Assembly (NCBI GenBank): GCA_036873755.1
Contig: JAVTVY010018794.1
Span: 1-64,000 of the forward strand
Reading direction: 5' to 3'
DNA: 64,000 nt
Source of the DNA: Hanleya hanleyi
Taxonomy: Eukaryota > Mollusca > Polyplacophora > Lepidopleurida > Hanleyidae
The notes beneath the pieces are model-generated. The model was not told where the DNA came from, made no database searches, and saw only the letters and a program-made list of their open reading frames with translations. Numbering within the stretch: position 1 is the stretch's first letter; each line of letters starts with the position of its first letter. This document shows, piece by piece, positions 43,701 to 55,700 of the stretch. The position numbers were made by a program, and so were the translations under genes.

Positions 43701-46700
43701 GATAAAAGGTTTTTTTAGATTCAGCATTTTTTCGTAAGGTTAAGAGGAGATGAGCCATGACAAAAATTTTAGAGGGTCACCATACTCATTAAGAAAATAT
43801 GTCCGCCAAATGCATTTATACCAGTTAAAAGCCATAACTCTGAATACACAGGGAGATTTGATTTTTTTTTTTTTTTGCTTGATGCCCAAAATGAATCAAA
43901 CTTCCCGAGGTCAAATTTTCCCCATTTTGTTATATAATACTAAACACACATAGTTCTTGTTGAATATGTAATGAAAGCATGCCTGTGTCTTTTCTGCATT
44001 TCGGACAAAGAATGAGAGTCGACCAGTTTTTGGCGTGTTGCACTGGTTATCTTTGCTCTTTTCTCATGATTTGCTCTCTTAAGCGTATGGATCTGAATTT
44101 TTAGGGATAAACATATGAATTGTGCAACACTTACAGAGGTGACAGCTAAGGACGTCGAATGTATTCTATAGTTGGTGTACAAAATAAAAAAAAATTAAAG
44201 AGGAAAATCTCTTTTAGCCTGTTGTATGAATTTTCTTATTATACCGTCCATGAATAGTACAAGCAATAGAGAGAAAGTCGTACGTTTAATCATTTCCAGT
44301 AACACAGCCTCTCCCGGATATGGCAGTAGGTAGTAATAATATCACTTGGTAATAATCCTAGTTTGACGTATTCAAGCATTACATTCGGAGGACGGAGGGT
44401 ATTTTAATCAAAGTGGCGGCATAGTTGTTGAGCTACGTTATTGCCATGATGTAGCCACGGTCTAGCAATGAGCCAACCATGATGTAGCCACGGGGTAGCT
44501 ATGATCTAGTCACGATATAGCCACGATAGTCATTCAACATTAATTTGTTGTCAATTAAAGAAATTGTGTGTCCATAATCCAAAGACCTATTCCGTATTTC
44601 ATATAACTGCAATGATATTTTGTGACGTTGATTGGAATCGTCACAGTTAGCACAGGATCTATCAAATGCCACTAGACCAGATAGGTATATGCCGTATGCA
44701 GGTCCCACTGGAATGTTGCTACCAGAAAGGGATAGTTTACGATATCAAAATTGTAATCCCGTCTTTTGACGTTACGTGTACGAGACCAAAGGCCCGCTTC
44801 ATTCTTGTAGAGATATAAATCAAAATATGATGTGCCGTTATGGCTATCTGTAGTTTCCTTCAACTCCAGTGAGGGTGGAATATATCCTTCGCTGTGTCAC
44901 TTATATAGCGATAGTCCATAGCAAGAAGATCGTTAATATAGCGCTTGGTGAATGAGAAGGAACGGGCTTTGAAAGGATCTATTTTTGATAGCGTCTGCAT
45001 ATATGCATATTCATACGAGAATAGATACAGGTCAGCCAGAAGGGATGCACAAATTGTACCCATTGGAATACATATTGTGTTGCCAACTTTCATATGGATA
45101 TTATTAATGAGAAATTCAAGCCACTCCATCAACAGAAAAAACATCCCATGCATGATATCCCCTGTATGTAGTGGAACTAAAGAATGTTTATGGCTTCTGA
45201 CATGAATATATCGGCCATCAGGTTTCTTGAACACAGATAATCTTAATGAATTAGGCCGGTGAATAAGGTCCTGATGATGGGTTGTAGTATAGAGAGCCGA
45301 GAAATCCCATTTGGATACAGGTCTGTACGGTATGAGACCTTTAGCACAATCAGTTACATACTGATCAATCACATCAGTGGCAATTGGATGATTCACTATT
45401 AAGTTGATCTTCTCCAATGAATAGAGCGATGCGATATAATATTGCTCTTGATATACCCTGTTTTAGTTATTGTAATACATTATTGATCTTTCTCACTTAG
45501 GTAGAAGACATGACTGTGAAAATGGAGGAATTGTATTTCAAAGCAGACAACAACTTGACTTCCATCCAAACCACTAATCTTGTACAAAGGGGCTCGGACG
45601 AAGTTACCCTTCAGTTGTGCTACTACGGAAAAGGTGTGTATTTCTACTTTCGTGACGGAAACAAAATAACGCAATATACATACATATTAAACACTTTCTA
45701 ATGTTCTTCCTGGTGACCGAAATAAACTACGTCACAGGACCTACGAAGTAGGGTAGGCATTATGACTCCGACGCGCACTGAACTCTTGGAAATCCCCCCA
45801 CCCCCATATTGAAATCCTGCCTATAATAAGATGGGCACAGCCCAAGTCAGAATCACCAGTGTTTTTTTATCAAAAGTCACCAAACATTTTCATCAAAAGC
45901 CGGTCAGCTCAAAATTTGCTGGTAACAGCCCCCTTATGCACGTTCATGTCAAAAATCAAGGTTCTAATTCAACGGTTCTCCCTATTTTGTCGACGAAAGG
46001 ATTCGGATGGACTCACTTTACTGACTACCAGACAATTTGCCAATGGTAGCCAACTTCGTAGGAAACTTGAAATGGTAATACAAATGATTCATTTGTTTAG
46101 TGGCGAAATACAACTAAAACAATAGCATAACCCTCTCCAATAGTTCATAGTACGGCGATGGTGTCTCGTACATTGTCGTTCAAAACCCAAATCGCAAAAA
46201 TCCAACACATTGTCCGAACATGCAGACATCCAAACTCGTCTGTTCGAGAATTTCCATATGGTAGATAATGAACTATCCCCCATTCAATTACAATTCAAGA
46301 GTCGTTATTAGAAATCGATCAGTCCTACACTAAATCTTTTAAATTATGAATCTGCAACTTGCATTACATTCATATACACGCAGTAGGTGATTTTCTACAG
46401 AAATGGTAACAGAGAAAAATTGGTCTTGTCAGATGGGTCTTTCAAGTACTTGTCACGTGACAGTTCGTTACCAAATGGCATCGGAATGGCGGTACGCACA
46501 TAAAACTACACTGAAAACAGTGGATAACAAGCTTTGTGCCTTTGCTTGCATATTAACTTACACCTGAGCTAAGGCACACAGCATATACGATCTGCAACGA
46601 CGGGTAACCATTCTAGTCTAGCCAGACTCCCTACTACGAGGAGAGACTCCATGGGAAGTGGTAGCCATCCCCCAATTTTTTTGTTTGGGGGAGTAGGCAT

Positions 46701-49700
46701 GTATCTTTCCTGCGCATGATCTTAGGCCAGTCACCATTAAACGCCGCCTTCATATGACGGCGCTAAGCCTCACAGATTAGTCTCTTTGTAATTGTACTGA
46801 ACTACCCGACGTATACCAGGGCTTCGTGTTTAGCGCGAGTGATAGCTCACCTGCACGCAAACACTCGCGTAAATTCATGTCATGAGAGTGAGTTTTAGCT
46901 CAGGTAAACTGTCACATTTTATATTGTATTATATTGCAATCATTCGCCTGACTTTTAAATATCCTAGTCTCCTAAATATTTGACGTGAGTTATTTTTAGC
47001 TCGCGCACTAATTCTAAACACGAAGCCCTGGTATATGACATCTATTGAGCGATAACTGCGTGTAAAAGCGCGAGAAACTGGTGAACGATTTCTTCACAAT
47101 CAACTGTGAAACGAAGTAATATCAGTTGTCTCCCTTGCTCAAACGTTCACCTGTCGTTTATTAATAAACGCCAAAACAGCTCATAATTACTTTACTTTCT
47201 GGGTTATGATGGATAGATTCTCGGCTAACCTCCTCCATTGTTTTGTATTTAGTGAGGTACCGGCACATCAACTGATGGCAAAAATTAGTTCACTTAATCT
47301 CTTCAAATAATTAACACCGTCACAGTTAATTTTGTTAAAATCCCACTGATAAGACCACGCTTTATCATCATGAGTATATAGGGGGATCCAATTGCTTACA
47401 TTGGTATCGTAACTACACCGTTCAAGTGTTTCATATTTCGAATGTAATATTGACTGTTAATAAACACGGAAAAGTTCCGTGGAGCAATGATGTAAGAGAA
47501 AGCCTAACTGTCAAAATAGTGGCATGGTGCCCACTTACGTGAGAGTCATTATCTCGCTATCACGGACGACGGCATGACTCTCTGTTGAGAATGGGAGGGT
47601 AACATGAAACTTGATCCATCATCAGTTTGACATGCCAAAATCTCATGAAGCACTTTCCGACAACGACGATATGATGTCATCCATTTAGTGAGCATGCCAA
47701 TATTGACGACCTCTAGCCTTTGTTTACTTGGACACGTTTCACTGATAGTGGCTGTCTTCACGGAGTGGTTAATAAATGAAAATTCCTGAAACACGTCCAC
47801 TTTGCGTGAGTAATTTTACTATGATTGTCATATAACCTATGCTACACCGTTGGGTGTTTTGGGCATCACACGGATATACCGGAAGAAATAGTACAATGCT
47901 GATAACGCTGTTGTAGAAGACAGGCATTCAAAATTATAGTCTGAGTTTATTGCTACACGTATAGTTTTGCTATACTCGACGCGGGTATGAATATCGGATG
48001 TGACCTCATGACTCCTCTTGGAATCATCTGACACAAAATGTGAATACATCTGAAAGGATGAGTGGTGAACAGTTATCAGTGATGCCAGTAAGACAAGATG
48101 ATATCATGTTCAATTCTTTATCATACATAACACCGCTTTATTGAAGCGAATTTCTAAAAGCATACATAGAAATTATAATTTGTTATGGACGAAACCCAAC
48201 CCCACTTACAAAGAAGCAATTTGTTGATATGAAGATTGGAGAGGAAGAACAATTTAGCCGGAAGCTGTAATCGAAAGTACCATTCATCAGATCCGTGTGT
48301 GTCTCTTACTTTATTTTCAAAATTGCCAGCATTTGATTATAAGGACGAAAGTTTCGACGATAAGTCTCGAATTCTTGAACTCTGGATCTAATAATTCAAG
48401 TCTGTGCACATGCACTGTCTGGGCCTTGATGGAGACAACTTTTCTAAGTTGGTTCTAATCAAGCCACCCGGAGTGAATAAAGTTATTATTGTTATTATAG
48501 TTTTTTGAAATTATTATTATTATTATTACCAGTAGTACTATGCCCATCCATAAATAATACTCCCTTGAATCGCTCCAATGTGGGGCCAGTCCCTGCTATG
48601 GGTGATTGCTGCCAAGCAGGCTGACAGACAGAGACTATTCCTCTTTAAATAAATGAACAGTTACATCTGTGTAATAGTTTATGTAACTCAATATTATATA
48701 ATGGAGTATTAAGCTTTTCTTCCTGAACAACCCGCTTCACCTCAACAACCCACTTCATGTGAACTACCCACTTCATCTGCACCCGCTTCATCTGAACAAC
48801 CCACTTCGTCTGAACAACCCGCTTCATCTGCAGATGACGTCAACTGGGGGTTCTTCGGTGCCATAATCAGTATGTTTTCTTTCTTCAAAAATCCAATATT
48901 ATTATATCAGAAAATCCATTTCATTAACCCTACAAGGCCTGCATTGCGGGGGGGTCAGTGGAGTTTTCCTCGTTTTCATATGATTGTGCCCAAAATTTAT
49001 CTCATTTCTCACCAGTTATTTATTCCCTACATGTAGTGTAATATGTTGTTTCCGGAGATAATAACATAAATAAATATGCATTATTAGATAGAGTTAGGGT
49101 TAGGGATCTTCGATATGGCAGTGCTTGACCCCAATATATATTATGAGACGATCGAAGCCCAAGGATTAAGAAAAATATCTCACATCTCACAAACTCGCAT
49201 AGGATCCTAGGTCAGATATGATTAACTATGTAGAGATTTTGTTTGAGTGAAGTAAATCAGAGTTATATGGACTGCATAAATCTGTCTAAGGTTTGCACCC
49301 TGAATCAGGAACGACACAAAATTGAGAACTGGCCCTCTGCAACTTTGTAATTTATCATATTGGGGTCATTTTGAGCCTATATGCATACCACCCCGTGCAG
49401 AGAATCGTGGGTAAATTCAAAATGGCGGTCATGTGAGGTATCAGAAAAGGGACGTTTTCATATTTTTCTTCAAAATTCCCGTTTTTCTGGGAGGAAAATT
49501 GACTAAAATCTATTTTATGTCTCATCAGATCATTATTTACTAATTTATCATGCATATTCTGCAAGGAAAACACATAGCTACAAAATTTTGAAAATCGTCA
49601 AAAATGTCTTTTTAAATAACGTGACCTGATCAAAGCGGTCATCTTGGATCTTTCATAAGTTCCTGATAGAACTTGCCAGTTTCAGTCCTCTAGCCCAAGG

Positions 49701-52700
49701 AGTAAATCCCCCCTCCCCCACTCCCAGCTTGGACAAGTCACAAGAAGGGTTAAAGGCTGTAGGGTTAAAGGTTGTAACGTAACTGAAGCTGAAACTAAAC
49801 ATTATTGGCATGATTAGTTTGTTAACATACTTTCATGGGAACAGTATCCGATAGTATCATGCTTAGTCTGTGTATATCGACAATCTAAAGGTTTTGTTCT
49901 TTTTACATAGCTCCCATAGTTTCCTGTGGACTGCTGATATGTATCATAGTCAAATGTCGACGTCGAATCCGTCAGCGCATGCGACGAGGAAGCGATCGAC
50001 CTTTTGCAACAGGAAGCACTTTGAGCAGTACCTTGTCTCTGGAGATTCCATTACAGGAGATAAGTACGAGAAATAGTTTTTGTGTTTTTTCTTTCTCACT
50101 TATTGTCTTGCTCAGGCAACATCATTTGTACGTGTAGCATATCTCGACTCAACGTAAGGACGAATTGGTACAGACATGATTAAACCATATGACAAAAAAT
50201 GACCATGATAGATCAAACAATCACCTTGGAATGGTAGGTGTGGTCTAAACCATAGACGATATGGTCCAAGTTACCTTACACTCTCGGTAGTATAGTCAGC
50301 ATGTAGTCTCTTTTGCTTTGAAAGCTCGAAATATTTAAAACCGTACATTCGCAATAATTTAGCTTCTATGTATGTACTGAAGATACGTCAGGGGGTATCA
50401 TACTATAATTCCTGTCTATTCAACTGTCGACTTCAAGTGGGTGAACAGCATGATATTTGTACCATGACTGTTGCCACGAACGGGAGATTAATTTCCTCTA
50501 CTTCATGATGGCTGTCCAGCTCATGTCCGCACATGTCCAGCTAATCATATCGTAGTTAGTTATATCGTCGCTGAAATACTGCTAAACGCTACGTTAAAGA
50601 TGTCCGCTGGTGGTTTTTTACTTTGGCAGCCATTTTGCCTGTTTCTCTATTGGGTTATCTCCCTTCCCTAGGTTAAGAGATGGGGATTTCCTTTAAAAGC
50701 CTTCTAGCCGAGAATTTTGCACACCAACATCCATCCAATTTGCTAAATTTTGATAGACATTGTGATTATCTGCAAACAGTTAGAATATAAGAAAAAGTTA
50801 AATACTATTTATATGAATTTTTCATGAATATGCTTCAAAACTAGGACTATTCCCTATGCTTTCTGGGTTATCAAATTGAGCATGGGTCAGTCCACTTAAC
50901 GTTGCCTACAGCTAAAAAATGCACACCAACCTATATTTTTTTCTTTGTTTTCCCTCATATTACACAATTATGAATGCAACAACACACATTATTCAAGAAG
51001 TTAATTACTTTGATTTACCACCAGCAGACATCCTTATGGGCTTATAGTGAACCGAGTGTTTTTGCACGTGGTTGTTACGTGGTTTTGTAGTTGTTACAAT
51101 TTTGGAAAACGCTGAACAGCGCATGCCTGAAGATGACGTCATTGCAGTGCAATTAGACTTGTGTAAGCGTTCAATACTGAGAGTTCAAGCATGAAACAGG
51201 ATAATAAAGTGAACCCCTTACTATTTGAATTCGTCACTTTTGGTCAATTTAAATTATACGCAATATGGAATAAGCGCCTGCAAGATACAGAAAAATATTG
51301 ACATAGGCGATTCACTTTTAACCATACATTTGCTAATGGATTTTATAGAACTTTCCAAATTTATCTCCGTTAATTGGTACATAAAGATAAACTTGACAAA
51401 TTGACAGAATACCACCATAGGAGCCGTAAGAACCCATGTCTTACAGGATCTTCATAGTTATCATATGAACAATCACAATCAAAACGTGACTGAGATATAT
51501 TATATTCCAGATAACGACAGAAATCATGTGGATTAAGAATGCTGATCAGCGAGGCATTTTTGAACATCATGAAGTCTTGCATAATGCATTGAAAACTGTT
51601 GACCGCTTCTCTCTTGTAAGAAAGTGCGCTATTTTTATGTATACTGTAATTTATTCTTTTAATTTGGTGCTAATGCTAAAATTATATGAATTAGGTCTTA
51701 GGATTATAGACGCGGACCATCTTTAATGAACGACGGCTGAATATTGAAGGACGGACTAGACGCTTGTCTTTTGAAGAATTTCCGCGCCCATAATGCAAAT
51801 ACCATTATCATTACCACCAGGCACATTCAGAGCACATGTACGCGTATTTAAGGAACATTTCCACATTATCCATTTTGTCATTGCTAGAATTAAGAAAAAC
51901 TCGCTTCTTCGTGAGAATATGAACGTGAATGATATTATATTATGTTTAAAAACAAATGAAATGACTGGTTCTCGGGTATGATTGACTTTTTGAATTTGGC
52001 GCTAATACTGTTATATGGAATATTGAATAGGTCTTTGATATTCTTTAATGGACCACGGCTGATTTATGAATGACTGACCAGCCGCTTGTAATCACACTAC
52101 GTAATAATAAATAAGCTCATTCAGCACATCCGTATCATTCATATGAGAACAGTTTAAAACACCACGCTAATGTTATTTACTTCAGAGAAGGGTCCGCTTC
52201 AGATTGGGTCATTGTTGAAGATGATTCTTGACGCCGAGTCACAGATGACCATTTATGGTCTTCTCCTTCATCCCGATAAGCTGGAAATGATGGAGAAAGT
52301 TGGTAAAGGTAAATTGATACTCAAATCTTATTGCGTTTCGAAGATTCGACATTCGGCAGGGAGCTGGTGCAGTATAAATATCCAAATAAATAGTCACACG
52401 TGCGTTTTTATCACGGATTTGGCGCCAAATTATTATTCGTCAAAAGGTAACATACTTATGAACACAATGTTGTTTAGAGAGAGAGAGAGAGGGGAGAAGA
52501 GGGGGGAGGGGGCGACAACACGCGTATATTTATCACTAGCAATAAATATGTGGTATCGCAAATTCATTTATTCAGGTGCATTCGGAACCGTCTTTCAAGG
52601 TAGATACAGGCCCGACAATAATCCTCTGCATGTGCAGGAAGTTGCAATCAAAACTCTTAAAGGTGAGTTGTGGGAAAACACTCTACGAAGGGTAATATTT

Positions 52701-55700
52701 TATTTCTACAGTTAGTTTGATGTACATATAAGTGACTTGATATGTTAACATATAGATACTTTGTGTTAGAAGCTAATGTGTGAAACTTCGTCGAATGCAG
52801 GACTGACGGGGGGGCGTGTATAAGAAGTAGCACTGAATGCAGACACTATGTGTTTCTTATAGTTTAGTGTCTTTTGGAAATCATTGTCAGCATTTGAGGT
52901 ATCTTTCATTGTAGATAACTGTGTGTATCCAGAAATCAACGCTTTCATGGAGGAAGCCATTGTAATGGCGCAGTTTAATCACATGAATGTGCTTAGCATT
53001 GTGGGAGTTTGTGTCCAACCGGAAACAGATGTACCCAGGATTGTCCTGCCGTTCATGCAACACGGTGACCTACAGAAATATTTACGTCAATTCCGCTACG
53101 ACGACGGCAAAAAAGACAAGGTTTGTTTTTTTGCGACCGTCGATAGTGAGGTCGTATATTGCGATTACGATCTTCGTCCGTGTGTCCGTCCGTCTGTTAA
53201 CTTGTTTCTGTTCATGCGATGTTTCCATTTCTATGCTATGGATTGCTACCAAACTTTATGTTTACCTTGTGAGGGAGACGAGGAAGAACCTTGTTTAATT
53301 TGAGACCAACAGACCAAAGTCACTTGCGCTAGAAAATCTGCCATAAAATCTCCATTTTCAGTTTATGAGTTGATACCAATCTTTGGGTATACCCTGCCAA
53401 TGGGGCAGAGAAGAACCCTAATTTATTTTAGGTGAAAACAGGTCAAGTTCACATAGACCAGAAACCTTAAAAAGGGGGAAATCTCATGTTCCGTGCTATG
53501 AATTGGTTCACAACTTTGGGAATATCTTGTCCATGGGACAAAGAAGAACCCCATTTATTTTCAGTCCAAGGTCTACTTGGGCGAAAATCTGATAAAGTAC
53601 AATTGTTTTGCTTGTATACTATAATCACAAATGGGGAATCAAATTTCAGCTATAACGCAAACTGACGGCAAACATGAAGCTTATTGATTTTAGGGCAAGT
53701 CTATCTGTCGGTCGGTCTGTCTGTTCTCTGTGATATATCTTCAATTATTTGATGCAGATTGTGATAAAACTTTGGGTGTCATGGCCTAAACATGTACTTA
53801 GACCGTGAAAAATGTTAAGCCCTATTCTTTTGGATATAGGCCATGTGGATACTTCATTGTCTCCACATGAACCATCGCAATAAAACCGCGACTGAGATAC
53901 TAAGATAACGTCGAAGAATCTACCGTATTCTCAGGCCTGAATGTGAGGTGCCGAGAGAGGCTTTCCTGTAGAATCATATGGTTGCATTTTAGTCGCCAGA
54001 CGTCGTCAAATTTCCCCACCTCTTGCATATCGCTCCAATTTGGATGTCATCGGTCGAGGGTCACTGAAGTCCCAAACAGGGTAATGGTGTATGGTAATTT
54101 GTATCCTTAGTCATATTCATTGAAGTTGATTAATTTTGGATACAGAATTATCGATACATCTACAAGTTTTTCATGGTTACCAAATGCCTGTGTCTCCATT
54201 CTAATGATGCCAAGTGTGATTGCATTTCCATCACATCTGCACATCATTGTTCGGGTTGCACTGGCGTATGTTGCACCTCATCGGCTCTTGTTTCATTATA
54301 CGAAACATATCTTGCAAGATCCAATAAGCTGAACGATTATTGTCAATTTTCCTCAAAATCGCGATTTCGAAGGTGAGAAGAAATGTTTTTTTTGCAAAAT
54401 GCATTTTTTGCGAATGCATCGCGATCGCTCAACGCTAAAGCTGTTTTCTTCTGCCTGGTATCGTTTGGTAACAAATTGTCGAATGAAACAGGACATCTTT
54501 TTTATTTCATAAGATGTATTAAACGATTGAGAAGCGATTCAAATAGGATTGAGGATCAGCGCAGCCTGGATTCAGACCCAGATGCATCCTCTCCCAGGGT
54601 GCTTTGCGCTACGCTCCATTTACCCCTGCAGGGTCTCGCCATTTTTTGCAATAATGAAACCAAGAACTGCTCTATCTAACTGTTTTACTGATCATAAAAT
54701 ATATATTTATCTTGAAATACAGTAAACAGTTAATCAATGTATTTCAAAACGCCAGTGTCACACAGTTTAAAGGCAGCTTTCTGACAAATTACCCTAGAAC
54801 TATATGTTGCGGAAATATATAACGAGGAGTCGCGACTGATATTAATTCGCTCAGTTATATGGTCGCCATATCCGTTCACTGTGGCAACAGATGACCTCGG
54901 GTCAACTCCGGCACAGTCCGTGAGACCATGACAACGCTGAATGGAGAGGGGCGAAGCAGAACGTAAAGAGTGCCTGGTAGAGCTTGACCCGGATGCTGTT
55001 CAAATATGTACATCAACCGATTATTGTATTAGTCTTATGGGCTATATGTGATTAACGCTGACAAATTATCGCCATTGATTCACGATCAATCGTTATTCAA
55101 TCAAGATAATTAGACAGAAATCCCGATTGACACAAACACGATTCACTGAAACAATCACCTACGTACTGGTGGGTATAGAGAGATGAAACTCATCGCCTGA
55201 GAGCATACGATATGAATAGGACTATGCAGACCTCAGTATTGCCCATGGAAGATTATTAATGTTACACGGCACCGTCTCGCATTCACAAAGATATCGAACT
55301 CAAATAATCTTTGGAAATGCTTATAAAGACGTGAAGTCTTTCTCGCAATTCGATAAGTGATAGTAGACAATAATTATTATTCGTAATATATTTGAAGAGA
55401 AAATGTCTTAGGGACAATGCGATTTATTTTGCAGACTCCAGATATAACACAGTTACTGTCTTTCTCTCTGAACATCGCCAGAGGGATGGCCTATCTCGCT
55501 AACATGAAGGTTGTTCACCGTGACTTGGCTGCTAGAAACTGCATGTAAGCTACCGTGAACACCCAAGCTTATGGTCGTGGTCATTCAAGATCTCTCGTAC
55601 TACGTTCGTAACTTATGTCTAATTTCCCTCTTAACCCGGGGCTATGGGCCGTTTGAACATCATGGTATCAAATGAACAGACGCAATTAAAGAGTGACGGA

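Noticed and set aside
47549..48049. Two adjacent minus-strand open frames that look mildly protein-like, each with a ttcag-type acceptor
   Set aside because: The nearest donor of the first gives phase 2 but the second enters in phase 0, and no family is recognised.
54120..54380. Cysteine-rich reading frame in kinase intron 18
   Set aside because: No acceptor/donor pair in a compatible phase, and inserting it would interrupt the kinase between exons 18 and 19, which join cleanly without it.
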